From the NCBI GenBank assembly GCA_033675545.1, contig JAWDGP010003890.1, positions 255,001-319,000 on the forward strand: a stretch of 64,000 nucleotides of DNA. The letters are read 5' to 3'. Position 1 is the stretch's first letter. Every line of letters begins with the position of its first letter. The notes under the pieces are model-generated. The model worked only from the letters and a program-made list of their open reading frames with translations. It ran no database searches and was not told where the DNA came from. Made by a program: the position numbers and the translations under genes. Source of the DNA: Elysia crispata (lineage: Eukaryota; Mollusca; Gastropoda; Plakobranchidae). Positions 36,501 to 51,500 of the stretch are shown in pieces.

Positions 36501-39500
36501 AAAACTAATATTAATTTGAAAGACCTCTGTTTCATTTTTAATGATCAAGGATCCCAGCATCAATGAAAGTTCACACAGTCTTGCTTCGCCTGATTAAAGG
36601 AAATTTTGTTTTTGTTTTTTTTTGGGTTGGTGGGAGGGGGGCAGTTAGGTTTACTTAATGGTCATGATATGCTCTTGAAACTGCTATTCTGAAATATTGA
36701 GGAATGAAACAGGTGATTTTTTCTCAGAAAAGTTTATTTTTATTATGTTTGAGAAGACAGACTAACAAATAAATATCCTTATTTATTACATATTAAAAAA
36801 ACTGCAAAGACTAGTTTTCACAGGTATATATTTTAAGGACCATACAATAAACTCACTTAAAATTTGGTCCTATTTTCACACCTTTTAGGAGAACTGCAGC
36901 TCCCTAACTACCCTGGGTTGACTCGTGGCCTTGTGGCTGTACTCCTGTTTTATGACGGTCAACGCAGCCTTGTAACAGCTTTAAGGGCTCTGACTCAGTC
37001 CAGAGCTGGTAGAACATGGACAGTAGGCGTTTCATCTGAGATGCAGAGCCTCATCAGTAGCTTTGTGGATGAGCTTTTAGGGGAAGGAATTGTTGGCACC
37101 GTTATAGGTGGGTTTATTCTGTTACCTGTTTTTTTTTAATCACAAGATGCATTTGCAGATTTGTGGAGAAAAGTGTGGTTACAATGTTGAATCTATATGT
37201 CATTAATATATAATGTGTTAGGATTTTTTTTATTTTTATGTCTTGCTTGGAAGTTTTAAATAGTAGTCATGTTTCGCAGATTGAGTTACGAACCGTAAGC
37301 ATGAGTCATAACGTAACAAACACGTAGTTTCCCTAGTAACGTGTGCAAATTGGCCTGCGTTGTTTACATCGGAGGCCGCAAGCGAGCGTTAGGCCTGGTC
37401 AGCTATTTAGACCAGTGAAATCTGCTGCTGCTGGTAAAAGTACTTAAACTGTCTCGGATCATGTGATTGTTATGTAATGTAACTGTGTGAGCATGCAGTG
37501 GAAACACGCTCTCCATAGCGCGCTTGCACCTGGTTCAGGCTAGTACTCAATACCAGTAGCATTAGAGCATCGCTGGCAGTCATCATGTAATGTTACATCA
37601 TAACAGCTATGTTCTCGGTGAGAGGGCTAGCATGTTTGCGAAAAGTGATTCTGCTACGTACGTTAGGTGGGAGGAGTTTATGTAAATGATGTCAGTCAGT
37701 CTAAAAATGTTACGTCGTAGCCTGGCTTAGGGCCTGTAAGCCTTTCCTGCGAAACCTCAGAAGTTATGCAATTAATAGACCTATCAATATATACTTTACA
37801 ATTGATGTGCATGGTGTATTTTTATCAATTTCTTGAGTTTGTTATGTTAGGGAAACTATTTCTTTGCAAACATGTGTCCACTGGTTTTGTTGTAGCAAAC
37901 ATAAATTTTAAAGGTTGGAACATTTTTTTGGAAGAACAATTACTAATCCTTGGTAGTGATTCTTCCTCGAGCTCCCTTTTTTTTAACTGGAAAGATGAAA
38001 CTCTGAATAGTCTTTCTGTTAATTTAAAGTTTGCAGTTGATTTCAGAGTGATAAAAGTGAAAGTTTCAGGCAAAATTAACTTCATATTCAAAGTAATAAC
38101 ATTCTTGTGGAAAACAATAAAGAAAAAATATTAGAACTTCTACTTTTATGCAGATGTAATCCAATCAATGGATTTGATTAAAGAGATCGACAAACTTCAG
38201 AAAGAAAAAGCTCTTGGTCCAGCAAAACACAGAAAACAGGTAAATCTTTGGTACATTTTGTTTTCTTTTTAATGATATACCTATTTCTGGCATTTGGTTT
38301 TGAATAAAAAATTCAGAATGCTCCAATGTTTCCCTGTCATCAGCAGTTTTAAACTATGTTAAAAAGCAATGAATCCCATAAATATTTGTTGGTACGTATA
38401 AAGCCCTCAAGATTTGCGGAAAATGATCTTCCGTTGTTATTTTTTAGTATGGAAAACAAAAGTTATAAGGTTCCAAAGGAAATGCTTCTTATTTTGAACA
38501 CATTTATATTTGAATTTTAATTGCTCTCCAGAGAGCTTCTAGCAGCAAGAATGATTTACTTTCTTTGCAAGTGCCTACGTATGTTACAACATAACTGAAG
38601 AAAAAAAACTATGGCACAAAACAAACGTAGCTCTAGAAAAACATTCACTAAATCAGCAAAATCAAGCCTAATGAACTAATCCACAAGCTCTGGTAGTCTT
38701 ACTTATTTTCAGATGATATTTATTCATAAAGAATTGCTTATGGTTTATGCAATTGTTTAAAATTGTGTGTTAAAACTAACTTTGTTTTACAAATGTGTTA
38801 AAAAATGATTAGCTAACCAAATGCAGTCATGCACAGATTTCTAAAATTCATCAGGGAATTTTTATATTGGAGGAAGCCATATTCCAACATTCATTTTTTA
38901 GTACTGGGGCCCTGAATTTGTTCACAGCTTTTGCGAAAATTTTCAAGCACATTAACAACATATAGAGGCTTTGTGTTTTCTTGGCTACATCTGGTATGTT
39001 ACCAGCATTAAAAAAACGCTACTTTTAGAATTTCAAATAGGGGATTGGAGACATACCTCCCAACAACCAAATGTGTCTCTCCCAACTCCTTTATGTGAAC
39101 ACGTCTTCAAATCACAGTGCTTATTGAATCTTGACCTCATGATGCTAGATCTAGATCTGCATTCCGATCACGGTCACAAATTTCTTCTATTGTGTATTAA
39201 AGCTTTGTTTAACAATGTGGTTGAAAATGATTAGCCATTCAAATAGAGTCAAGCATGGATTCCCAAAATTCATCAGGGAATTTTTATATTAGAGGAAGCC
39301 GTGTTCCAACATTCATTTTCTTTTTCAGTATCACAGCCCTAAATTTGCTTTTCAGACAACTTTCACGAATATTTCCTAGCACATTAACAAGGTGTAGAGG
39401 CTTTGTGTTTTCTTGTCTACATCCATACCATTACCAGCATTAAGGGATACCCGATTTGCTGTATTTTCCCTACTTTTAGAATTTCAATTAGCGGATTGGA

Positions 39501-42500
39501 GACAAATACCTCCAAACAACCCAATCTGTCATTCCAAACTCTTCTGTGAACACTTGTCTTCAAGCCATAGTGCTTAATGAATCTTGACCTTATAGTGCTA
39601 GATCTAGGTCTGCATTCCGATAACGGTCACAAATTTCTTTCTAGCTAGGCATAAATTCAGTCTAAAGTCAATGTTCAAATACAATAAACCTTGCTTGTTC
39701 CTGAATAACGTTATAATCTTTAGCCCAGACAAGGACTGTGGATGAATGCAAAGCTAGACCTATTCCCATCTGAGGAACCTCCAAAGGATTGAAACCAAAA
39801 ATCACTATTATCAGTCCAACATTATGCCTTATCTGGTGTCATAACCATCAATAAAGACATCTTACTGGCCAGCTATTTTTCCCACCCATGTACCACCCAC
39901 ACGGGTATACCTTCCGATACCCATATCTTGTTTATGTGGGACAAGTAAATCTTGTGTACAGTTAGCCTTTTGAAGTCTTAGGGAAGGGCCACACTGGGAG
40001 TGAAGTGGGCGGGGAGAAGCGAAGCGGGAACATTAAATACAATGATAAAGAGATGACTGGCCACATCGCCAGCGAAGGGATGGGAAGCGATCCGTGGCGA
40101 AGCGGCACGAGAGGTTGGACCATTTCCCTTCGCTCGCATCGCTGGGATATCAGTTGCACTTTCACTCATTTCACTAGGCTCTATCAATACAAGTTGGTCT
40201 GGTGCACACAGTCTGCACACGTACTGTTACTGTTGTCAGCAAGCTACAGAGTATACAGTTTCAACGACAGTCGTTGCGATTGGCTTTCTGAAGTTTGTAG
40301 TCCTTCTTTTGATTTTATCCTCAATCAATTCATGCAGACGAAAAAAGGAATCTCGACTCATTCGAAAGTAACTGAACAATCTGCTTTCATGGTCAATTAA
40401 ATTCCTAGTCAAATGGTGGAATTCTCCATGTTCTTGTCGCATTCGATTGATTGGATGCACCCATAATTTTCTTTCTTCTTCGGATAATCATCATCAAGAA
40501 GCAACAGGAATGCTAGTCTTGTCCTATTCAAATCAAATGAAAGGTTGTGCAAGAAGTGCAGCATGGATCTGCTTTGATTCGCCCGCTGTCCTTCACTCTG
40601 GGTTAGGCCACTTGAAAAAATCGCTTCTCCCTGCCCTCTTCGCTCACAGTGTGGCCCTTCCCTTAGCCACAGGTGGACCTAACAGGTACTGATAAGCAAC
40701 TGGCGCCCAGTGCATCAGACCGGGCTACAATAGGTGGGACGGGAGAGGGAAGTTTCTCTCCCTGACCACTAGTGATCAAAGGCTAGGTCACCTGGCGACA
40801 AATTGTTTCTACACAGTGAAAGGGAGAGGTAGGATGCACTTGTTTGAAAAATATAACTGTTAACAACAGCTATGTAGAGCACTTGATCAAAATTTAAGAT
40901 CTGTGAATGTGATGTAAGAATTTTTTTTTCTTTTAAGTTAAAGTATGTCAAATTTCTTAAGCGAGTATTTTCTTTCTCCAATTGAGGACTGATAATTCGA
41001 AGAATACCAGTTATGACTTCAAACTAGTTGGACAAAAAGGTGGAAATAAGATAGGAATAAAGAGAAAAGCAGTGCAAGGAATTCATGATTTTGAGGGACC
41101 CGTGTTCGATCTAATTTGTGCTCTACCTATTTCCAATTTTCTTCTAAAGGAGAGCTTACTGTAGGGAATAAATATTGCTGGATTAAAACCTGCAATCTGT
41201 TTTACTTTTTTGCTTTTAGTGTGTTTTGTAGAGGGAAAAAGGAATATGTCAGACTTAGTCTTAAGGAGCATTACTGGTCTTTTGTCCTTCTTGGCATCTT
41301 GGCACTCTCAGCATAGAAAGAATTGTACTTTGCTTTACACGTCATATAGGTTCTGAAAGATTAAGACTTTTCTAACCTTGCATATTGGAAGGAGTTTATA
41401 TGGACAAAGAGTATTTATTTCAATAAAGACTTCTTTGCACCATTTAATTATTTTCTTTGCACAGGTTACAGACCTTTATATTGAAATCCGTCAGACCTTG
41501 GGGGACATAATTTTCTGCTTGGCATGCCAAAAGCCTTTGAACAAGCAAGACACAATGCGTCTCATGGCACACCTCCGCCAAGACAGTGTCTTAAACAAAG
41601 ATGAAACTTTAGACTCAGTGAGCCTCAGCTTGCTAGTTGCTCTTTGGTACTGCTTTGATGTCAGTCTTCTACAGAGTGAAGACTCTGAAGGTGAAGTATG
41701 GCTTTTTTTTATTTTTTGTCTTTTATAGATTTGTAATTTCAAAGTGGAAGAAAAATTTGAAAAGGCAATTAATTAACTTTTTAACCTAATTTGTGGAAGT
41801 ACCTTTTTATATACCTTTGCGAGTTATACAAACTGATAACTTGAAAATGAAATGTTGAATCATTCATTAAGGTAGCCCGTAAATCTTGAAAAAAAAAAGA
41901 AAAACAACCCTTTAACTTTTACTTTAGTCCATTGTAATTGTTTCCCCTTTGTATGGCAGATGTGACCTCCTACCTTCCAGTGTTTGCGGATGGAAGCTAT
42001 GTAAAGGATATCCATGCTGAATTGACCTCCAGTTTGGCATGGACTAATTTAGGTCTTAAAGCAGCTGCTCAGTTTGCCTGGGGTGTCCTTTTGCGACAGC
42101 TGTCTCATTTTAATGTTGCAGCAGGGGGTGAGAGCTATTGTTTTATTTATTGGCTTTCTTTATGTTCATAATTTGCCTTTGACCATTAATAGGAAGAGAC
42201 TAGGATTGTCTTATTGCATATTTTCAGGATGCATTTTTTCTTTTGATCATCTGCGTCTGCCGCAGTGCTTGTTCATGGTTCATCTATGTCACCACTTGTG
42301 AAAAGCTAGAGAAAAATAAAATTTGATTTGAAAAAACCATGAATTCCCTCAGTTTTTACATAGCTCAGACTGGGTCCTCACTTTTTGTTCCAAACTCCTA
42401 TATTTCCAGGCGTTATACTTATTTTGCCTAAAAGGTGTTAATGTTGTTCTTTCACTTAACCCACTTGAGTAAAGCAAAGCATTTCATTTAAAAACCCAGA

Positions 42501-45500
42501 ATTGTTTTCTTTATAAAAGTTTAGTTGAAAAGGCTAAGTCAAAATATTCCTCGAGTTGTTAAACATTGGCAAGTGATATCACATCCTCAAAGTTGAGGTA
42601 AAGTAGAAAAACAGGGCAGTACGGCTTGCCTCCCTTTATCTAAGATCAGGGATTAAGGTATTATGCAAGTAGAGTGGGCCTAATCTAACAGTAAAATATT
42701 GTGCTGTCAGTTGCCCACAAAGCCATTGGATCTAATTGTTTGCACAGGTTTCGAAATTCCTGGAAAGATAGATCAAACCAAGTAGGTTCTGAGACCTAAT
42801 TTGTTATCTGTAAGCAGAGATTATTTTATAACACTCCTCTAAATGTAGGTCAGGAGAATTTCTTAGGAGATTTTAGCACAATAATCACTAGATGGTAAGC
42901 CATAAGCCATAATGTGTGTAAAATATTTTTTTGGAAAACTTGGAAGATGTAAAACTACTCAAGGAATGCAAAACACTCTATAATGTTTTCACAATCATCT
43001 TCTAATCTGTCTTTCTGTGTCTCCCATCATCACCTATCTCTTTCTCTGTGCCTCACTGTGTGACTGCAAGTCTCCTTTCTTCTCCTCTAATTATCACATG
43101 ATAAAGTTGTTTGCAATTCCAGACCATCTTATGGCTCAAACACTTACATTAACCATATGAGGAATAAAAATCCAGACAATTGCTCATTAAATCTTTGTCC
43201 TCTTTCCCTATGTTAATATTTGGAAATTCTTTTTTGTACAATTGAGAATGAGCTGTTGCAGGTTAACTTTATCTCATAAAAATTTTACATAGATTGTGAT
43301 GGTAAAAGCAACTTTTTCATATTACTTGTTTTTGATCATTGAGGAAAAGGAAAGATGACATAACATAACATGAAGACCTGTTTTTAAAAGCCATACATTC
43401 TTTTAACACCCTTGATTTTATGGCAGAAGCATAAACCTTTTGAATAACTCAAGCTCTTAAAGAATTTTTTTTTTAAATCATGGAATTCAAGTTCGCAGCA
43501 ATTCAATGCATCTAAGCATGAAATTGAAATCATCAACTCAATATTTGCATGCTGGCTTAAGTTACCTCTTCTAACTTAAATTTTTTATTTTTAAAAATTT
43601 GAAGTAAATTTTTTGTCTCTTTCATTCAAGGACTAAATGGCAGCAGTGACTGTTTTGAGGATGATGAAAGACTCATTGATCTGGCTCTTGAAGCAAAGCT
43701 GTTCTCATTTCTTAGCCTGTCTGTAGTGTCCTGCTCTAATTTCCATTCTGAGGTGAATATTAGACTCCTTTTACAATAATCTCATTGTTAAAGACCATTA
43801 TTATGAATAATCATAAGGAATGTACTGCAGTGCTGTTTTTAAATTTGCTTTTCAAAAGTTTTTGTGTTAACTTGACAAATTAAGCCTGTTGTAAAACACA
43901 TAGCAAGTGCATTTCTCTCTTTTTTTTTTTATCATTAATTAGGCAGTATAATATGGTACATAAATAAGCTTATAATAGGAGACCAAAGGGAAATTATCCA
44001 TGTTTTTATCATCTATTCTCAAGGAATTTTTTTTAAGGCGTCTCCATGGATTGATCACAGATTTTATTCACCAGTTTCCTCTTAAGGTATGAAAGTTTTT
44101 ATCTATTTATTAATATTTTGTGAAGAAACATATTTTCTCCAGTTTTTAATATCTAAATACGTATATCATTTTTTAAGCATAATAAGCTTTTCAGAGGTAC
44201 TGATTACCACACATAACCTTCTACTTTTACCTAGGAGTCAGGTAAGAACAATTGATAATCTCAAATGAATGTCAGCAAGCTTTAATCTGCCTGTGTTTCA
44301 AATAAATTTTTTTCTTCCTTTTTCTTCTGTTTCCAGCTGAGTCCAAAGAATGAGTTTGAAAAACAGTAATGAAAATCTTCAGCAGTGAACATCTCTTATA
44401 AAGACATTCACCCCTACAATCTATTTATAGGCTTTGTAAAATCAAAATCTAAATTCAGACACTGTCTCTCTCCAACTCTCTGGCTCCGCTTCTGTCTCTC
44501 TCTCTATCTATCTTTTTCTTTCTTTGTTGTATCTACTTCCTTCTCCAATCTCTTCATCTCTTCCTCACATGGCAATTATAATGTTTTTACCTCAAAGTTG
44601 GTCAATATTTCACAAAAGAAGGATATAGTGGTGGTGGTGGTGGTGATGGTGGTTTAATGAGACTGAGCAAGAGATCAAGCATAAACTCTATTTTCATAGC
44701 CCTGTCCCTAAATATGACTTGCAAGATATGTGATCTGCAGCCCTTTCTGTTCTAGCCAACTATCATTGGTCCAATGTGGGCGAGAATTCTCAAAGCAGAT
44801 ACAGATTAGAGATTCTGCATAAATCTCAAATGACAGGTTAAGTCTAAAGCATCACTTACAGAGTGTGGATTGTTTATAGCATTTAGTTCTAACATCACCA
44901 AAAGTGACCAGTTTTTAAGAAGATAAGCAAATGGGATTTTGCCTTTCTGGTATGTTGTGTATATTGAAGGTTGCTTTTTTCCATGTCTCCTCATGTTTGT
45001 TATCCTGAATCAATTACAATGGTTTGAATTTGGCATCTCATGTAGACAAAAGAATTGAAAAATCGTGGGGATGAAATGAGTCGTTTGATTTTGGCCCATC
45101 AAGCAGAAGGACTGGAGCCACCACCACACAGGGGAGACCAGCATGATTTTCTTACTGTGGTATGTCTTCCTAGCATGTGCTGGCATTGCTTATATGATAA
45201 ACATCTTTACCAATGTGCTCTGCCTTCTTGTTTTACATAATTTCCTACAATACATAGGCTGCAAATGTTACATTCTTAATTGTGGAAAAAAAAAAAGAAA
45301 ATTGGGGAAAATGATTTTAAATTTGTTTTCTCAAATGTTAATGATTTTTGACTACACAACATATGGAACATTTTTATTGGAAAATTGTATCTACCTACTT
45401 CAGATAAATGGATAAGTAATGGATTTCAGTTCATTAATGATCATCCTGAAACTGTTAGAGAAAATTTGTTGCATTTTATTTGAGAAAAAAAAATACTGGA

Positions 45501-48500
45501 CCAGTCTAAAATTTCCATATTTTTCAACTCTTTCAGATTGGTGATTTGTACTACAAAGACCCTCTTAAGTTGGAGCTTGCTTTGGAATATTGGTCTCCAC
45601 CAGAGACAGCAATGAGTGTTGCGGAAACTCATTCTAACACCGGTTCAGACCCAAAGCAGGTAATGATTATATGTTGCTTTATGATAGGTATCCATCTGTG
45701 GCCATATTACATTTTATTTCTCATATCCATTGTTTATTTTGACAAGAAGCTTCTCACTATTCAATTTACTGTCTGGAGAAATCACACTTTTTTTTTCAAT
45801 CTTTCTGAAGTGTAAAACTATTGTATCTATCATTCAAAAGCTGTAACCTTCTTTTCTGCTGTTGTATCAAATGTTCAATTCTCAGATTAAAGAAAAGGAT
45901 CGAAATGTGTAACTTTTTCTTATTCATTTTTTTGTCTCAGGAAAAGTGTGTAGGTTGTAAATATATGTTTATACCTTTTTTCATAATATATTGTCTTTCA
46001 CAAGTTTGAAGTTGCATGATACCTCTAGTTATTATTTTCTGTGGCAGTTGCATCAGCTCTTTTCTTTTGGATGTTGTCATTAAACATGGTTTTTATAATG
46101 TCAGCTAGCTGAAGGAAAGCTTTTATTTTTTCTTGTTATAACATCTAAAACTGCCACTGAAAAAAAAAAGAAAGGAAGAAGTGCAGTTTCTCAGGGTTTC
46201 TAGTCATTCCTTATTCTTTTGAAAAGAAAAGAAAAAAATTAACAGTCAATTAAGGCTTTCAAAAAAATAAATGACTATGCATCTTTTAAAAAAATCCGAA
46301 TCTTTTGAGTCCTGCAGACTGGTTCATTATGGTTTATCAAAAATACTGAACTGTCTCAAATTACTTTTTTTTAAAGATATTAACATATTCTATATGTTTT
46401 TTTCTTTCTCTCTCAGATTTCCCTTTTCAAATTTGTGCGAGTATCAGGAGACTTACTTGCTGCTCCCTTGTTTCTGCCTTACATCCATATGCTTAAGGGA
46501 CTTGCCACAGGTCCACACTGTGCTTATCACTGCTTCAGTCTATTACGTGTAAATGGTATGGGAACTCAGATCATTCAGTAAAGTTTGAAAATAAACTTAT
46601 CATCAGCTGTGTTCTCTTTTAGTGCGAATGAAATCTGTCTGTAAGAAATATTCTTATAGTAAAGATATTGATTTTCCTTTTTATTCTTACCTATACTTTT
46701 ATGCTCTTTTCTGCTCTATCAATTTTTTAAGTTACTAAAATTATATTAAAAAATTAATTTTTTAGGGGGTCAGGCAAGCCCAGTTTCGTGGGACCACATC
46801 TTCTCATCTATGAATCAGTACTTTACAAGCCTAAGACAGGAGGCCTATGGAGCTGGAGATGCCCTTGGGTCTAGTATGTACAGGACAAGCACAGGTCGCA
46901 GCATGACTCCACAGGAGTTTGAGGCTATGTGTGCTTGTCTCAAGCTTACCAGGCACATAGCTGAACAGGTAGGATGGTATACCATGTGATTTTCAAGTTT
47001 GGGTCATGTTTTTTGAAATTAATAGTTACTGATAGGAATAAAAACTCAAAATTTATCTTTTTTTTGTAGGACTTCCCACTTCATAAAGCACTTAAAAAAA
47101 CAAGCAATATTATAATCAATTTTTCATTTTCCAGAGTGAAACATGCCGTTCAGCATTTTGTGAGAATCAGCAATGGTCAGTTGTCATGGTATTATTTGGA
47201 CTGCTGTCTTGCACTGTGCCATTCACAATGAAGGGAGAAATTCTTCGCACATTGGCCTCTATTGCCCAGACCCCAGTGTTTGCTGCTACCATTTGGCAAA
47301 CCCTTGAGTCATCACAGGTGAAGAAGAAGAGGAAGAAACATAATTCTAAAGAGTTAGGAAATTTCAGTAATTAGACCATTATCAACAGCATAAATATCTT
47401 TACAAGTCGTAAACACTTTTTTTCTCCAGGAAAATTAATAACTACAATTTTATGTTTACAGATGGCAAAAATTTTTGTTTAACTTTTATAAATCAACTTT
47501 CATGCTCACAAATTTGGTTGAGATTGCCGAATCTTTCCATGCCCATTGTTTTATGAGCAGTAGAATTATTAAGCTTCTGCTTCTCTGCTGATTCTACTCT
47601 TATATTGAAGTGATGGAAATCATTGGTCCCATTTTGGATCTCCTCCACCATTAATAGAGAAACATTTCTCTCTTACTCTGTCGCCACATTGCCCATTCCA
47701 GTAATGAAAATGAGATTTAAGTGTTTTTTTCTTAAGGTCCATAATCTGTCTTCTTCTATCAATAAAACTGACTCTTATCATATTATATCAGATTACACCT
47801 TTCTGTCACACAGATCCTCCCTACAATCCCAGCCTCTCATGGTAAGAACCAGCCTCAGCCTAACAGCATCAAAGTGGAGCTAGAAGAGGTGGAAAGCCGC
47901 AACGAAGAATTTCCTCTGACCAGAGGTTTCCTTCAATTGATGTCAGCCCTCACTCAGTTTCCTGTTCCCCTTGGTCTAGGAGCAGGCACCCGCGCACCAG
48001 GCTTTGATCCATACTTGGACTTTGTTCTTAACTCTGTCTTGTTGAAATATAACACACGTGCATACAAAGATAGAGCTGAAAAGGTTAGCTTAAGTGTCAT
48101 GAATTTTGAGCATTTGAGATGCGCCAGGCGAAAACACAGCACATCTCGCTGGCTCTATAATTGAGATATAGTGTAAAAATGAAGGTCAGGTCAAAATCTG
48201 CTTATTCGGAGTTATTGATTTCGGAAGAAACTTAAACCATTTTCCTTTCTTTTCCCAAAAGCATATAAGCAACTTTTTCTTTTAATTGTGTGTTTTAATG
48301 TGTTTTTTGAAGCATAATCTTGCAAAATTTTGGACAAACCGACGATTTTTTACCGAACTGTAATGTCCAATTTGACGTACAACACAGTGACTTTCTACTA
48401 TTATATATCAAAATGTTTGTTTTTTTCACAGCCATTCATTGAGCAGTAGTGCGCAGGAATACATGTGTTCTACGTCAAGGTAGAATTAATGCGCATCTCA

Positions 48501-51500
48501 TACCCCTCGTTACAAATTATGCTATCTGCGAAAGTGACTGTTCTCTCCTCTTTTACATGCTGTAGCTTAAATTTTGGCCTCAAAATAAGCTTCTAAACAT
48601 AAATAAACTATCTAAGCCGCATCTCTGGATTGGCCTTGGTTACGATTTCGTTTACATGATCCAAGATGGCGACAAGGATAGTCTCACATCTTTCACATCT
48701 ACAAAAAATGAAGAAACTCTAGCTTGTTTCAAAAGGAATGCAAGAAGTTGCAATGTTCAAGAATGAAATGGCCAGGGACGGGTAACTATGATTGCCAGCC
48801 CCTAGGAAAACTCAGATGACGATGAAAATGTTGGTGAGTTGGGCTAAATCTAGATGTAGCTTATCATTTCTTGCATTTCAGATTTAGATTCTAGATCCAT
48901 CATTACACCAATGTACTGATCAGTGTGGATCACTATGTAGATTTAGATTGAAATTTTAGCAATAAGGAACATATTTGGAAACTTGGGCTTTAACATTCAG
49001 AATCTAGATAAGAATGAAGGCTGCAGTTTGGGACTGAAAACATAAGACTCGTGAACTCTTATAAGCTAGACCTTAACTCTGGGCTCTAAATCTTGTCTAT
49101 AATGATAGTGTTAAAGGGAGCTCAGATAAACTATTTACTTGAAATGGGCAGGAATAATGCTTGCTAGTGATTTAGGACCTAGATCAAGACCCATTTGAAT
49201 GTTAACTAGCTTCTGATTTCATGTGAAAATAAGCAAATGTAAAACTAAAAGATCAGAACTCTTAATAGATCTTAAGTTCACAGTACAATCTAATAATATC
49301 CTTCTGAATCTATTGCTCTGTCTATTGCTCTCCTCCAGTTGTATAGATTCTATCTTTCATCTATCTTTAAATTAAGAAAAAGTCAAGCTTTTATTATTAT
49401 GTTTTTAAACCAGGTATAATTTAGTCCATGTTCATTTTTTGTTTCAAATTTCTGTTAAGTGAATGTGCTGCCATATGGGTCATAGAACTTGAGTCCTTCC
49501 TTTTTTGTTTGATTCTTTTTCTTTTTCAGCCGAGCCCAGCCCACCACTTTTTGGACTTTCTGCAGATGATGATACGGCCAGACAGTTATGATGGTAGAAG
49601 ATTTTGAAATTATTTTACATTTTGCATCTACTGAGTCGCAGGGTGTTGTAGCACTCTTGCCTGATTCTCCATGACCAAGAGGCACAACACATATGAGGAT
49701 GAGGAGTTAGAGCCTTAAGATCCTGCTCCCAAGACAATTAGGAGGATTGAAGAAACGCCAACAGAATAAGGATAGTTTTCTGTGACAGGGCAGACAATTA
49801 AATTAAGAGTCAGAGAAGTGGAAATGAAAGGGAAAAGGAAAATTACATGTATGCTTGTATATCTATCTTTATCTGTAACATAACTTTTCTCTTGATTATC
49901 TATGCCTCATAATTATTTAAAAAAATTTTTTTTGTAATGTAGGCCCTATCCGTGTGAAGTTTTTGCTCCACTGTATCTTGACTCATCCTGAGAAAAAAAT
50001 TAAAATTTGTAATTGTAGATTAATTATAAATTTTTTCCTTAGAAAAGTACTCAGATGTAACTACATTTTTACCTCAAAATGGTTAAAAAAATGTGTTCCT
50101 GTATTGGAAAATGGTTTTTGATCATTGTGAACCATTAATTCATAAAATTAAGGTATGTCTCAAATTTTCTAATTTATTTTATAAAAAATATTGATTTTTT
50201 CAGCCCATGTTATGTTTTCTCTCTACTACAGAGCATATATGTATTTTCTTTAATATTTAATATGTTTCTGAGTGCTTTACATGAAAACACATTATGAAAT
50301 AAAAAGGAGAAACGTTAAATGCGATTTTCTCAGTTCCTAATTTTGGTCATTTTCTGTCTTTAAAAATGCAACATCTCAGCTTCTAATTAAGATATTTTGA
50401 AAATTTAAAGTGCATTTTGTTCAGAAAACACAGGGGAATACAAAACTGAGGGAAAAAAAGCTGGATGTAAAATTTTCACCATGTGCCTTGGTTTTGCCTG
50501 ACGCATCATATTTGTTCAAATTGAAATTTTTTCCTGTTTTTCTTTTCATCATTTGTTATTATGTTTTGATGGTAAATGAGCAAATGCAAGTAAAAGATGT
50601 ATTGTTTGACTGTCAAAGTTTTACAAACTCTTTTACATATTTAAAGTGCTGCATTCTAAGTTTTCTTTTATTACTTCATGAAGGAACTGGGAAGTCAAAG
50701 GGCCAAAATTTCTAATAAATAGATCAAAATCCAGTTCTAGATGAAGTTGAATTTTTTTTTTTTGTTAAAAATGTTTTTGTTGCTTTCACCAGTGGCAAGT
50801 TGTGTCTGCTTGTCTGGAAATCCTGGTGAAACTGTTGGTAGACTATCAGCTGAACAGTGAAGATCTGCGTGTAGATCCCAGTGAAGTTCAAGGAGTAGGT
50901 GGGGTGTCAGCCAGCTCTCACCCAGGCTTTGCCATCTTGCGTCTGATGCTCAGTGACTCACAACTCTTCAAAACTGTGAGTTCAATAATTCTGCCACTCT
51001 TCTTTCAAAGAAGACATCAATGTCAAGGCTAAATTCAGATGATTTGGAGAACTGGTGTGTTAATGAAGTCTTTTTTCATGTAACTTTTTATAAACTTTAA
51101 GGCATTCTGAAATCACACTATGCTAATTTTTTTTAGTAATTATTTTAAATAATTTTATTTGCTGCGTAATAACAAGCTATTGAACATTTATTTCAATTTT
51201 GAGAAATTTACAGATTTGAGAGAGAAACTTGCATCAGATCTTTGTTATTATCCCGGCCTCTCTGCATTTTTTTGTTTTAGGTGCAGCAAATTCTAGAGGA
51301 GGCTGTGCACCAGTTTGAGCATTTCACATCTTTTCCAGGTCAGAAAATAATATATATATATGTATATATGACTTTAGCGAAAAATGACATAGATTTGTTT
51401 TAAATTTTTGTTCCAGGCATTTTCAAAATTTCAAACAATTAATTAATGGTAAATATTGTCTTGGTTTGATTTCTTCGCCAGCCTCTATGGTCACTGCTGG

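Noticed and set aside
37766..38134. 122-codon frame in NUP205 intron 4
   Set aside because: It lies in an intron between two well-supported exons, is rich in Phe/Ile/Lys from AT-rich DNA, and has no homology.
41691..41702. Alternative donor GTATGG for NUP205 exon 6
   Set aside because: It would shift the phase and give an immediate TGA in exon 7, whereas GTGAAG at 41,691 joins in frame.
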